Assembly: GCA_963704875.1 (NCBI GenBank) | Contig: CAVPIA010000008.1 | Coordinates: forward strand, 310,001-374,000 | Reading direction: 5' to 3' | DNA from: CAMYOC01 sp963704875 | GTDB taxonomy: Bacteria > Pseudomonadota > Gammaproteobacteria > Steroidobacterales > XN24 | DNA length: 64,000 nucleotides | Shown: positions 42,578 to 51,776 of the stretch, in pieces | How positions within the stretch are numbered: the first letter of the stretch is position 1 | Layout: every line of letters starts with the position of its first letter | Position numbers and translations under genes: made by a program | The notes under the pieces: model-generated | Databases searched by the model: none | Told to the model about the DNA's origin: nothing | The model's input: the letters and a program-made list of their open reading frames with translations, nothing else

Positions 42578-44461
42578 GTGCTGATGAGCGGCGACCCTTC
42601 CCAATTCGCATTACTTGCGCAAAGGCGATTCCTGCCGCTGTGGCTGTGTCGGCTGGCAAATTCGCTGAACAGCGAATTGCTGCGCATGGGTGCGATTTTT
42701 CTGATCGGCGCAACCGCCGCCGCGAGCCTCGGCAACAATAGTTTACGTCGCGAAATTGCGATCTGGTTTGTGTTGCCGGCGCTGCTCGCGGCACCGTTGG
42801 GTGGACAGCTGGCCGACCGTTTTGATCGTCGCACGCTGATCTGGATCACTCAGCTTACGGGCTTGCTGACTGCCGCCGTGGGCAGTTATGCGATGCTGAC
42901 AAACAACCATTCCGCACTGCTTGCGGCCGTCGCCCTGGCAGGATTCCAGGTTTCCATCTTTGGCCCGACAGCCGGCGCACTGGTTCGTCAGCACCTTGGC
43001 ACGCATGAACTGGTGGCCGGCAGCGGCCTGCTGGTCGCCGCTCAGCAACTTGCGGTAGTTGTCGGACTGCCTGCCGTGTTGCTGGCTGCTTCAAGCCTCG
43101 AGGGCGATGCTGCGGTTATCGGCAGCGTGCTCGTGCTATCAGGCTTGCTGGGCGCGCTTGCCGGTGCCTGCGTACCGGAATCAAGACCGCCGCAACCTGG
43201 TTTCGCGCTCGCCTGGAATCCGCTTGCCGCGATACGCGGCACATTGCTGGTCGTGCTGAAGGACCGCAATCTGTTCCTGGCGGTGCTCGGCGTAAGCTGG
43301 TTTTGGTTTACCAGCCTCGTCTATCTGATCTTTCTTCCGGACTTCGGTGTAGAGGTGCTTGGCGTCAACCCGGCGCAGAGCCCCGTGCTGATCCTGTTGC
43401 CGGTGGCCGGCGTTCTTATCGGGTCGCTCCTGTGTCGACCCGCCTCGGGCCAGCGGGTCGAACTGGGACTGGTACCGCTAGGCGCGCTGGGCATGACGGT
43501 TGGCGGCGTAGCGTTTTATTTCTCGGCGCCGGATGCGGCCACATCAAGCTTCACGTTGTGGGAACTGCTTGAACAAAGTGCGTTTCGCTGGCTTGCCGCG
43601 GACATGCTTCTGTTCGGGATTGCCGCGGGATTGTTTGTCGTCCCGCTGAACGCGTACATCCTTGAGACTGCTCCGGGCGGCAAACTCGGACGCGTGCTCG
43701 GCGGGACCTACTTTTACAACCTGCTGTTTATCTCACTGGTGATCGGGGGCGCTGACTGGCTGCTGGCCGAAGGTCTGTCCGTTCATGGCCTGATATTGCT
43801 TGTCACGCTGATGCATGCAGGCGTCTCGCTGTATATCTTCCTGCTGCTGCCGGAATTTCTGTTGCGTCTGGTGATGTGGGTTCTGGTGCATACCATTTAC
43901 CGGGTCGACGCCAGTGGCCTGGAAAAAGTGCCGCAGCAAGGGCCCGCCATCATCGTGTGCAATCACATTACCTACATGGATGCCCTGATCATCGGGGCCA
44001 GGGTGCGGCGGCCGATCCGATTCGTGATGCACAAGTACATTTTCGAGATTCCGCTCCTCAGCACCTTTTTCCGGTTGGCCAAGGCCATCCCCATCGTCTC
44101 GGCCAAGAAGGACCCCGAAGGTCTGGCCGCGGCAATGGATCAGGTCGCCAACGAACTCAGCGCCGGCCGCCTGGTAGCCATTTTTCCAGAGGGGCGACTG
44201 ACCACGGATGGCGAAATGGGCATCTTCAGAAGCGGTATCGAACGGATGGTGGAACGCAATCCGGTGCCCGTTGTACCGATGGCGCTGCAGGGACTGTGGG
44301 GCAGCTTTTTCAGCAACGACGGTGGTCCGCCCTTGACCCACAGGCCTCGCCTGAACTGGTCAAGGATCGGATTACGGGTGGGCGACCCGGTGCCAGCGGA
44401 ATCGGTCAGCGCGGCCGATTTGCAGCAGCGCGTGCTGGACTTGCGCGCCGGTCAGGGCTGA
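42578..44461 (+). CDS. Fusion of MFS (LplT-like) transporter and PlsC-type acyltransferase
   Basis: Residues 1-410 form a 12-helix major facilitator domain with the loop GGQLADRFDRRTL. Residues 425-620 form a 1-acylglycerol-3-phosphate acyltransferase domain with NHITYMDA (the H-x4-D motif) and FPEGRLTTDG. This matches the fused LplT-Aas type, in which lysophospholipid is flipped inward and re-acylated; the acyl-ACP synthetase domain of Aas is missing here. GTG start at 42578, or ATG at 42584. It follows cls directly and its end overlaps the convergent STAND gene by 10 nt. Confidence 0.9.
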   Translation: MLMSGDPSQFALLAQRRFLPLWLCRLANSLNSELLRMGAIFLIGATAAASLGNNSLRREIAIWFVLPALLAAPLGGQLADRFDRRTLIWITQLTGLLTAAVGSYAMLTNNHSALLAAVALAGFQVSIFGPTAGALVRQHLGTHELVAGSGLLVAAQQLAVVVGLPAVLLAASSLEGDAAVIGSVLVLSGLLGALAGACVPESRPPQPGFALAWNPLAAIRGTLLVVLKDRNLFLAVLGVSWFWFTSLVYLIFLPDFGVEVLGVNPAQSPVLILLPVAGVLIGSLLCRPASGQRVELGLVPLGALGMTVGGVAFYFSAPDAATSSFTLWELLEQSAFRWLAADMLLFGIAAGLFVVPLNAYILETAPGGKLGRVLGGTYFYNLLFISLVIGGADWLLAEGLSVHGLILLVTLMHAGVSLYIFLLLPEFLLRLVMWVLVHTIYRVDASGLEKVPQQGPAIIVCNHITYMDALIIGARVRRPIRFVMHKYIFEIPLLSTFFRLAKAIPIVSAKKDPEGLAAAMDQVANELSAGRLVAIFPEGRLTTDGEMGIFRSGIERMVERNPVPVVPMALQGLWGSFFSNDGGPPLTHRPRLNWSRIGLRVGDPVPAESVSAADLQQRVLDLRAGQG

Positions 44462-47400
44462 TCCGGCACCGGACGCCCGTCAGGTATCAGCGGTGGCAAA
44501 CCCGGAAGCATGCCAGCCGGGACCGGCTGGCGTGTGCTGCGAAGATCAGGCACAACCACACCCGATGTATCAAAACGCAACTTGAGCCTCTCCAGCCACA
44601 GGTCTTCCTGTCCAGCAAGCGCATCGGACGCTGGCGCGACAACCGGCTTTAGCAAGTCCAGCGTCACCAGACGCAGCTCGGATACGCCGGAACGCGTCAC
44701 CATCGCAAGCTGACCGCCATCCGGGGACTCAGCACGCCATGCTCCAGCCGGCACCAGTCCGCTCAGCAGCCGGCTGGCGATCGGACGCCGCGCGCCGTCC
44801 ACGGCGAGCAGATGCATCCATTCCCCGGTTTGCAGCAACAATCTCCGGCCAGAGGGGGTAAAGCGCATCGCCAACACGCGCCCATTCATATCAGTCTGTG
44901 CCGGAGCCTCCTCCAGGGCCTGTCCCCAGACCAGCACGCGGCCGTCATTCAGCGCCACCGCCAGTTTCTGCGGGTTGCCGTGCAGGGCCAGCCTGGCCGG
45001 TCTACCCGGCAACTGTGCCGACCACTCCAGTTCGCCGTCGTCGGCGCGCCAGAACTCAACCGTGTCCCTGGACAACGTGGCCACCCGCGATCCGTCCGCG
45101 CTGATCGCCACATCGATAATCTGCCGTCCCGGGCCAAGCACTGGCCCGGGTTCTCCAGTGATCCCATCCCACAAGCGCGCGCCCAGCTCCCCACCCGTTG
45201 CGATCAGACGGTTGTCCGGACCGATGGCCGCGCTACTGACTTCGCCGCTGCCATGATGAAACCGCTGGCCGGCCAGGCTGCGCGTGACCGCATCCCACAA
45301 CAGCACGCTGCCATCGGCACCAACGCTGAGCAGATGGCTGCCGTCATTGCTGAATGACAGCACTGTGATCGCGCCGGCATGGCCGGCTGTCTGATCCTCG
45401 CCAACCGCCTGGCTCCACGGCTGACCTCGATCCAGAAAACTGATGCCGCCTGCCTGATTCCCGCTCACCACCTGGTAGCCCACCGGGTTGATAGCCAACA
45501 CCCGCGCATCATCGTAGGCAAATCCGGTACCAACTTCGGCCGCAGACTCGGCCGGGATGTTCCAGATTCGAGCGGAGCTGCCGCCGCGACCGGTGACTAC
45601 CCGGGTGCCAGTGCTGTCAAACACAACGGCGGCAGTCCCGGTGACTGCCGGCTGCAGGCCCGATCTGGCCATCTCCCCCGAATGCCGCAGCGCGGGCATC
45701 ACCGGCGTGCCCGCGGGCAACGCCAGCAATTCATAGCTACGCTCCCTGGGCTGGACCAGCAGCATTGTGCCGTCGGCGGAGAAAGACAGCGCGTACGGGT
45801 CCTGCACTTCGAGCACCACAATCGGCGCGTCCAGGCCGCTCTGGTCTTCAGGCGGCTTGAACAGGGCCCAGATTCGCGCCATGCCGGCGCCGTCAACCGT
45901 CGCCAGCCAGCGCCCCGAGCGATCAAACACAATGCGCGCCACCGTCCGATCATGTGCCAGCTGGGCGATCAGCTGGCCCGTCTTGCTGTCCAACACGCGA
46001 ACCACGTTCTCTCTGTCCAGGGTGCCCAGGAATTGCCCCTGCGGCCCTACCTCCAGCGCGACAATCTCGCCGCCAACAACCAACGGCGCCAGCTCTTCGG
46101 CGGTGTTCAGGTCGGCGCGACGAATACGCAACCCGGAATTCCCACGCGGTAACTCGGGAACCGCCAGCATGCTGCCGGACACCGACAGGGCCGGGGCGAG
46201 TACGAATCCGGCCGTGCTCTCGAGCGTCATCAGCGGCTGCCCCGAATCTGCTCGCCATATGCGGATCTCCGACCCTGGAGACGCGTCCGAAGTGACCAGG
46301 AACCGACCCTCGGCGTCAAACGCGAGCGTGCGATCACCCGCTTCCACCGGAACCCTGGCACTAAGCGCAGCGGCAGACACGTCCCAGATCTGGAGAAAGC
46401 CGCGAGATTCGGGATTGGCGCTTACTGCCGCCGCGCGACGGCCGTCTGGACTCAAAGTCACCCGCACCTGAGACGTAGGTCGGGGATCGGGAATCAGAAT
46501 TGGATTGCCCGGCTGATCTTCGGTCACTTCCGCATTCCCCGACAAGCGCAGTTCCCAGGCGGTCAACAAGCCAGTGCTGCCGGAGAAGCGATCCTCTATT
46601 TCCAAAATCCAGGTGCCGCGCACCTGCTCCCCGGCAAGTGCGGCAAGAGGCGAATCAGGCCCGCCAAACTCGAATGGCTCACCGGTCTCGGTTTGTGGTC
46701 CGCGCACCGGAATGATGGCAGCCCGCCCGGAGGGAGAAATCAGTCGCATCCAAAGATCACTTGGCTGCGGATGATCGATCCAGACCCGCATCAGCGGTCG
46801 ACGAACCGTGCCATCGGCATCGATCACCAGACGACGGCGGACGGTTACAAATTCCTCGGCCAACGCAGAAAATCCCCCGCCCGTTCCAGCGGCCAGCCCG
46901 GTATCAGTATCCCAGGTCTGCACGATGTGGTCGGTGGTCAGGGTGACGACTTTGTCGCCGGCCGGATCCATGCTCAGCGTGTCGATGCCGGCGCCGGTGC
47001 GAATTACCGAGCGCAGATAAGGATAATCCTCGCCGATCAACTCCGCTGCCTCCTGCAGACGCAGGGTATCCGGCGATTCAAGCGCTCTGATCCGGTAGAT
47101 CAGCGCGCGATCTCTCATCTCCAGGAACTCAGCACCTCTGGCCTGACGGTCCCAAAATTCGGCCAACAGGCGATCTGCGCGCTGCATCTGCCGATAAACA
47201 CTGCGCATCTCGACATCGGCCTCCAGTGCTTCCTCCCAGGTTGCTGCCTGCACGCTGCGTCGCTCCAGCACGCCGGCGAACAACTCATCAGCGGTGCGGC
47301 CGAATCCGGGAATTCGACTCAAACCCTGATAGGCGTCTACGGCAACGTCATAGTCGACGGTCGCAAGACGCAGAGTTTCGACATACGGCCGGGGCAGGAT

Positions 47401-48612
47401 GCGCACATACCAGTAAGGCACGCCGACCAACAACACGGCAGCGATGATGCCTGCGACCGCGACCTGCCAGTTGAACGGCAGGTTCTGGCTCGCCCAACGT
47501 CGCGAAAATACCTGGCCGTAGATGCGATTGCGTACGCCCAGGGTCTGGTCCTTGCTGACTCTGATCAACCCGGCGATGCGCAAATATTCGTGGTTCAGCG
47601 AAAGCCGGTCGTAACGGATATTGCGGCCGCGCCAGACGCGCCGATACAAGCGCAGTGCAGCCTGAACCAGCTTGCTCTCTGATCTGATGCTCGCCCGCGT
47701 GGTGCGAAGATTGGGTTCATTTTCGGGCGCGCTACCGATGAGAAAGCGCTCCCGGACCAGCCGGTCGACAGCATCGTCCGATTCGACTGGATCCGCGCTG
47801 CGGGCTACCGCGCGACAGATCTTCTGGGTCAGGTAAGGATGCCCTCCGGTCCAGTACAGGATCCGGTACAAAGCCCGCTCGGCGTCCCCGGTATCCAGGC
47901 CCAGCTCCCGGCACAGGGGCCGCGCCTGCTCGAAGCTGAAATCCGGCAGTTCGACACTGCGTCCGACCCTGAACCGCTCAAGATCGGTGTTCCTCGTTTC
48001 CTGCGGCAAGACGGAACCGAGCAAAACGAAACGCAGGCGGTCATATTCGGGTTCCGACGCGCGAGCGTTCTGACAAGCCAGAACACTATCGAACAGGTCC
48101 TCCGCGTGGTCGAGATCCTTGACACTCTCGAGACCGTCAAAAAAAATCACCACCGGCGAACGTGTTCCGGAAAGTACGACTTCCCAGAAGAACTCGTTGA
48201 GCCGCTGCAGCGCAGGCAGAGGCTTCTTCTCCTGCCACCAGTGCTGGAGATCCACCGCGATCTTCAGTTCGCGGACGATGCGATAGGCGATGCCGTAATA
48301 CCAGCGCCCGGCTTCAGCATCGCGTCCCCGGCCCACCGACTGCGACAGGTCCACGACCGCTGTCAGATAATCCCTTTGTCGCAATGCCCGCGCGGACCTT
48401 GCCACCAGACTCGACTTGCCAGTCTGGGGCGGCGCCAATACATGGCAATAGTGTCCGGCGACCAGATGATCGACCAGCTGGCCATCAGCCGCGCGCTCCA
48501 GATAACAGGAACGTCGGGGCTGCACGGGCCCACCCACGACATAGAAGGCTTCGCCACTCTCATCAGGCGGGGCCGGCAACTCGGCGACGTTGTTTTTGGA
48601 CAGGTCTTCCAT
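44452..48612 (-). CDS. STAND-like ATPase with membrane helix, WD40 propeller and inserted P-domain
   Basis: This 1386-residue protein begins with an AAA-like/STAND ATPase: Walker A APPQTGKSSL (60-69), Walker B VVIFFDGLES (154-163) and the GGHPYLTQ motif (256-263), as in the AAA_35 family. A winged-helix-like part follows and one membrane helix lies near 384-404 (VAVAGIIAAVLLVGV). After a helical linker the C-terminal half is WD40-like, with blades such as HAGAITVLSFSNDGSHLLSV and GADGSVLLWDA. A proprotein-convertase P-domain (about 585-693, with MRVWIDHPQPSDLWMRLISP and GTWILEIEDRFSG) interrupts the first blades. The ATG at 48612 gives the conserved N-terminus. Function unknown; a membrane sensor is plausible. 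Confidence 0.85.
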   Translation of the reverse strand: MEDLSKNNVAELPAPPDESGEAFYVVGGPVQPRRSCYLERAADGQLVDHLVAGHYCHVLAPPQTGKSSLVARSARALRQRDYLTAVVDLSQSVGRGRDAEAGRWYYGIAYRIVRELKIAVDLQHWWQEKKPLPALQRLNEFFWEVVLSGTRSPVVIFFDGLESVKDLDHAEDLFDSVLACQNARASEPEYDRLRFVLLGSVLPQETRNTDLERFRVGRSVELPDFSFEQARPLCRELGLDTGDAERALYRILYWTGGHPYLTQKICRAVARSADPVESDDAVDRLVRERFLIGSAPENEPNLRTTRASIRSESKLVQAALRLYRRVWRGRNIRYDRLSLNHEYLRIAGLIRVSKDQTLGVRNRIYGQVFSRRWASQNLPFNWQVAVAGIIAAVLLVGVPYWYVRILPRPYVETLRLATVDYDVAVDAYQGLSRIPGFGRTADELFAGVLERRSVQAATWEEALEADVEMRSVYRQMQRADRLLAEFWDRQARGAEFLEMRDRALIYRIRALESPDTLRLQEAAELIGEDYPYLRSVIRTGAGIDTLSMDPAGDKVVTLTTDHIVQTWDTDTGLAAGTGGGFSALAEEFVTVRRRLVIDADGTVRRPLMRVWIDHPQPSDLWMRLISPSGRAAIIPVRGPQTETGEPFEFGGPDSPLAALAGEQVRGTWILEIEDRFSGSTGLLTAWELRLSGNAEVTEDQPGNPILIPDPRPTSQVRVTLSPDGRRAAAVSANPESRGFLQIWDVSAAALSARVPVEAGDRTLAFDAEGRFLVTSDASPGSEIRIWRADSGQPLMTLESTAGFVLAPALSVSGSMLAVPELPRGNSGLRIRRADLNTAEELAPLVVGGEIVALEVGPQGQFLGTLDRENVVRVLDSKTGQLIAQLAHDRTVARIVFDRSGRWLATVDGAGMARIWALFKPPEDQSGLDAPIVVLEVQDPYALSFSADGTMLLVQPRERSYELLALPAGTPVMPALRHSGEMARSGLQPAVTGTAAVVFDSTGTRVVTGRGGSSARIWNIPAESAAEVGTGFAYDDARVLAINPVGYQVVSGNQAGGISFLDRGQPWSQAVGEDQTAGHAGAITVLSFSNDGSHLLSVGADGSVLLWDAVTRSLAGQRFHHGSGEVSSAAIGPDNRLIATGGELGARLWDGITGEPGPVLGPGRQIIDVAISADGSRVATLSRDTVEFWRADDGELEWSAQLPGRPARLALHGNPQKLAVALNDGRVLVWGQALEEAPAQTDMNGRVLAMRFTPSGRRLLLQTGEWMHLLAVDGARRPIASRLLSGLVPAGAWRAESPDGGQLAMVTRSGVSELRLVTLDLLKPVVAPASDALAGQEDLWLERLKLRFDTSGVVVPDLRSTRQPVPAGMLPGLPPLIPDGRPVPDQP

Positions 48613-48766
48613 TGCGCTGCGTATGCGCCGCGGTCGCGGCAGTGATCTGCATTCTGGATCAATCAGCAGCCGGCCGCCAGAACGCAGCGCAACAGCGCGC
48701 TGCCGAAGCGGCACACGCCCGCACGGCGCCAGGACCTGAACCGGCTGCCGGTAGTACACTCTTGGC

Positions 48767-49483
48767 GTGCCACATGACCGCAACAAGATGCCACCGGAAC
48801 AGCCCGCACAAGCTGCCTCGAGCGAGCCGCCATTGCTGCTTAAACGCGACTTGTTTGGCGTAGTGGAACGAGTCAGGTTTGATCAGCAACAGCCGGCGGC
48901 GTATGCGGTCAGACGGAACCCGGAAAAATCTCGCTGGTGGACACGACCGCTGGCCAAATGGCTGGCGAAGCGGGAAAACCGCGCCCTGGCCGCATTGCCG
49001 CCGATGGACGCCGTGCCGCAGCTGGTGAGACTTGACGACGGCAGTCTGGCCCGCAGCTGGCAAGACGGCCGGCCCATGCATGAAGCCCGACCCGCAGATC
49101 CTGCCTATTTCAGCGCCGCATTTCGCCTGCTGTGCCGTCTGCACCGCGCCGGGGTCGTACACAACGACCTCGCCAAGGAAGCGAACTGGCTGGTCAGGGA
49201 GGACGGGAGCCCGGCGCTAATCGATTTTCAACTCGCCTGGGCACCGCGCCGCCGCGGTGCCTTGTTCAGGACTCTCGGGCGAGAGGATCTCAGGCACCTG
49301 CTCAAACACAAGCGCTATTATTGTGCCGACTATCTGACGACCCGCGAAAAGCGGATCCTCGAAAAGCCGGCTGCCCTGTCCCGTTACTGGATGCGGCTGG
49401 GCAAGCCTGTCTACCTGTTTGTCACCCGCCGCTTACTCAACTGGCGTGATCGCGAAGGCGCCGGAGATCGCGATCTGCCGTAA
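48767..49483 (+). CDS. RIO/Kdo-kinase-like protein kinase
   Basis: A protein of 238 residues (231 if translation begins at ATG 48788) with the catalytic loop HRAGVVHNDLAKEANWL (the HxD and Asn positions kept) and the metal-binding ALIDFQLAW in place of DFG. An RxNPE near the start and a basic middle part suggest the lipopolysaccharide-kinase/RIO branch. It is divergent from the STAND gene, 154 nt apart. The substrate could be LPS core or a protein; neither can be chosen from sequence alone. Confidence 0.8.
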   Translation: MPHDRNKMPPEQPAQAASSEPPLLLKRDLFGVVERVRFDQQQPAAYAVRRNPEKSRWWTRPLAKWLAKRENRALAALPPMDAVPQLVRLDDGSLARSWQDGRPMHEARPADPAYFSAAFRLLCRLHRAGVVHNDLAKEANWLVREDGSPALIDFQLAWAPRRRGALFRTLGREDLRHLLKHKRYYCADYLTTREKRILEKPAALSRYWMRLGKPVYLFVTRRLLNWRDREGAGDRDLP

Positions 49484-49547
49484 GCTCTTGCCGCCGGGCA
49501 GCGCTAGCGGCTATCTTGCTGACCTCTGTCCTCGCTGGAGCCACGTC

Positions 49548-49835
49548 ATGGACATCTGCCATCTTCACAACGTTCGCGCCGGACTGAAATCCGGACCCAG
49601 GCCTTTCGGTCTGAGACTGAGTTTGCCGGCTGGCGATACGATGAGCTCGGTGCTTGGCGAAGACTGGCAAAGTCTCGAGTGGTTTCACACTGACCAGGAA
49701 AGAGCCCGCCGCATCGCCGAGTTGAGGACGCAATTCGCCTATTATCGCAAGGGCGACAGGGCGACTTATCTGATCGAAAAAGTGGATAGGGATTCCGCCG
49801 CAGCTTCATCTGATACCGGTGAGCAGCATGGCTGA
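49548..49835 (+). CDS. Small soluble protein of unknown function
   Basis: A 95-residue protein starting MDICHLHNVRAGLKSGPRP, with GDTMSSVLGEDWQSLEWFH and an acidic helical C-terminus. I do not recognise the family. The ATG at 49548 follows GGAG at 8 nt; an upstream frame is not convincing. Its end overlaps the start of the zinc-ribbon gene by 8 nt, so they form an operon with the thioesterase. Confidence 0.65.
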   Translation: MDICHLHNVRAGLKSGPRPFGLRLSLPAGDTMSSVLGEDWQSLEWFHTDQERARRIAELRTQFAYYRKGDRATYLIEKVDRDSAAASSDTGEQHG

Positions 49836-50031
49836 CCCGAAGTGCCCGGATTGCGGGGTCAGCGGGCTGGAACACATTGTCGCGGCGGACAGCAGCGATC
49901 GCTCAAAAGACGGCAAACCCTGGTTCAATGTCGCCTACTGCGAGGCCTGTGGCCATGTCTATGGCGTGTTTGCCAAGCACGTGTTTGGTCCGCGATCCGG
50001 CCCACAGCTGGTAGTCAAAGAACGCGGCTAG
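49828..50031 (+). CDS. Small zinc-ribbon protein
   Basis: A 67-residue protein with two CxxC pairs, KCPDCGVSG and YCEACGHVYG, which make a zinc ribbon. Such proteins are often listed as transcription regulators without proof. It overlaps the gene before it and precedes the thioesterase by 3 nt. Confidence 0.78.
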   Translation: MADPKCPDCGVSGLEHIVAADSSDRSKDGKPWFNVAYCEACGHVYGVFAKHVFGPRSGPQLVVKERG

Positions 50032-50034
50032 GCC

Positions 50035-50481
50035 ATGCATCCGGAAGAAGCCGAGGATTTCCTGCACGAATATCCTGTGACGGTAGAAGTGCCGGTCGCA
50101 TGGGGCGAGATGGACAGCTTTCAGCATGTCAACAATATCGTCTACTTTCGTTATTTCGAGAGCGCCAGAATCGCCTGTTTTGACCGTATCGGCTATTCCG
50201 ACCTGGCCAGGGACTCCGGGTGCGGGCCGATCCTCGCCTCTACCGAATGCCGTTTCCTTATCCCGCTGACTTATCCAGACAAGCTGATCGCCGGCACGGT
50301 CATCAGGGACATCGGTCAACATCATTTCCATATGGACTACGCGGTGTTTAGCCGGAATCACGACGCGATCGCTGCTGCCGGCAGTGGCAGGATCGTGTCC
50401 TACGACTATCAGCGGCAGGAAAAGACGCCTGTTCCGGATGCCATCCGGAAGGCCCTTGAGGCTCTCCGTCGGAGGGCCTGA
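50035..50481 (+). CDS. Acyl-CoA thioesterase, hotdog fold
   Basis: The 148-residue protein has the 4-hydroxybenzoyl-CoA thioesterase signature WGEMDSFQHVNNIVYFRYFE (Asp and the following His/Asn), and a beta-strand body. It probably hydrolyses medium- or long-chain acyl-CoA in the cytoplasm. It is last in a three-gene operon with the small proteins before it. Confidence 0.88.
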   Translation: MHPEEAEDFLHEYPVTVEVPVAWGEMDSFQHVNNIVYFRYFESARIACFDRIGYSDLARDSGCGPILASTECRFLIPLTYPDKLIAGTVIRDIGQHHFHMDYAVFSRNHDAIAAAGSGRIVSYDYQRQEKTPVPDAIRKALEALRRRA

Positions 50482-50831
50482 AGACCAGGCCTGCGCGGGA
50501 ATCCTGACTTCTTCTCACGGGTCGCTGTGGAAAAAGCGTTTCCATATCCCGATACAGCGCACAATGACCGGAACTGCGGTGGGGTGAAGCGGTCCTAGAG
50601 CATGGCGCGGCGCTGATCCTGTGGTTGCAGCGGACAGGCAGCAGCGGGTGAAGAATAACAAGACGGGCGGGGCCAAACCCCGAAAAAGGAGCCCGGGCAG
50701 GGGGAGTCACGGCAGGCCGCCCTTGAAAAACTGGCGCGACATGGTAAAAGAGTGGCCCTTCGACCGACCCGGGCCAGCCTTTCCGGCGTCAATCCCGGGG
50801 ACCAAATCGATCAGATTGAGAGTCCTGACCA
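50482..50831. other. Gene-free stretch upstream of the ABC operon
   Basis: No gene is supported here. A hairpin GGCCTG-AAGAC-CAGGCC overlaps the thioesterase stop. A weak promoter, TTGAAA then TAAAAG after 16 nt (50723-50750), points to the ABC operon. The purine-rich CCCCGAAAAAGGAGCCCGG segment has no clear role. Confidence 0.4.
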
Positions 50832-51776
50832 ATGATAGAAACAGAACGATTAAGCAAGGTTTATGGCAACCTGGTGGCGGTCGATCAATTGAGTTTTTCC
50901 GTCGGCCAGGGCGAGGTACTTGGCTTCCTCGGCCCCAACGGGGCGGGCAAATCCACCACGATGAAAATGATCGCGGGCTTTTTGACTCCGACCGAGGGTC
51001 GGGCCACGGTTTGCGGCTTCGATGTGGAGCAGGATCCGGTGAAGGCCAAGGCGCAGATCGGATATCTGCCGGAGGGCGCACCCAGCTACGGAGAAATGAC
51101 CCCGGCCAGTTTTCTGGATTTTATCGCCCGCGTGCGGGGTCTGACCGGGAGCGAGAAGACACGTCGCATGGCGGAGGCGGTGGAGCGGCTGAATCTGGGC
51201 GCCGTCATCACCCAACCGATCGAGACACTGTCCAAAGGTTTCAAGCGCAGGGTCGGGCTTGCTCAAGCCATCCTGCATGATCCGCGAGTGCTGATCCTGG
51301 ACGAACCGACGGACGGCCTGGACCCTAACCAGAAACATGAGGTCAGATCGCTGATCCGGGAAATGGCAGCCGATAAGATCATCATTATCTCAACCCACAT
51401 TCTTGAAGAGGTCCACGCAGTCTGCGGACGGGCGATCATTATTGCCCAGGGCCGAATCCTTGCAGACGACACGCCGAGCGCGCTGGAAGCGCGTTCCGCC
51501 CGGCACAACGCAGTCAGCCTGAGATTGAGCGACATCCCGATTGCCGACGCACAGACCCGTCTGGCCGGTCTTGACCAGGTCCGGGCAGTAGAGGATGGCG
51601 GCGAGGGGAATCTGCGGATCATCCCCCACGATGGCGCATTCATCTTGCCGGCCGTAGGTCGGCTGGCGATGGAACAAGGCTGGCATGTCGACGAATTGCA
51701 GGTGGAAAGCGGCCGTCTGGATGAGGTATTCCGGGAAATCACCACTCAGGCAGACCTGCCGGAGGTGCGCTCATGA
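50832..51776 (+). CDS. ABC transporter ATP-binding protein, GldA-like
   Basis: The 314-residue ATPase has Walker A GPNGAGKST, the signature LSKGFKRRVGLAQA, Walker B VLILDEPTDGLDP and the switch His in ISTHILEEV. A C-terminal regulatory extension follows. It overlaps the permease gene by 4 nt (ATGA). Together with the next three genes it resembles the gldA-gldF-gldG set; in non-gliding bacteria the cargo is unknown. Confidence 0.93.
   Translation: MIETERLSKVYGNLVAVDQLSFSVGQGEVLGFLGPNGAGKSTTMKMIAGFLTPTEGRATVCGFDVEQDPVKAKAQIGYLPEGAPSYGEMTPASFLDFIARVRGLTGSEKTRRMAEAVERLNLGAVITQPIETLSKGFKRRVGLAQAILHDPRVLILDEPTDGLDPNQKHEVRSLIREMAADKIIIISTHILEEVHAVCGRAIIIAQGRILADDTPSALEARSARHNAVSLRLSDIPIADAQTRLAGLDQVRAVEDGGEGNLRIIPHDGAFILPAVGRLAMEQGWHVDELQVESGRLDEVFREITTQADLPEVRS

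Noticed and set aside
44452..48612. Reading the STAND gene as a known antiphage Avs-type gene
   Set aside because: Avs proteins have a nuclease or other effector and no membrane helix or P-domain; no other defence gene lies nearby.
50621..51280. A 219-codon plus-strand frame upstream of and over the ABC ATPase
   Set aside because: It overlaps the ATPase in another frame, has no motif and would conflict with the well-conserved start at 50832.
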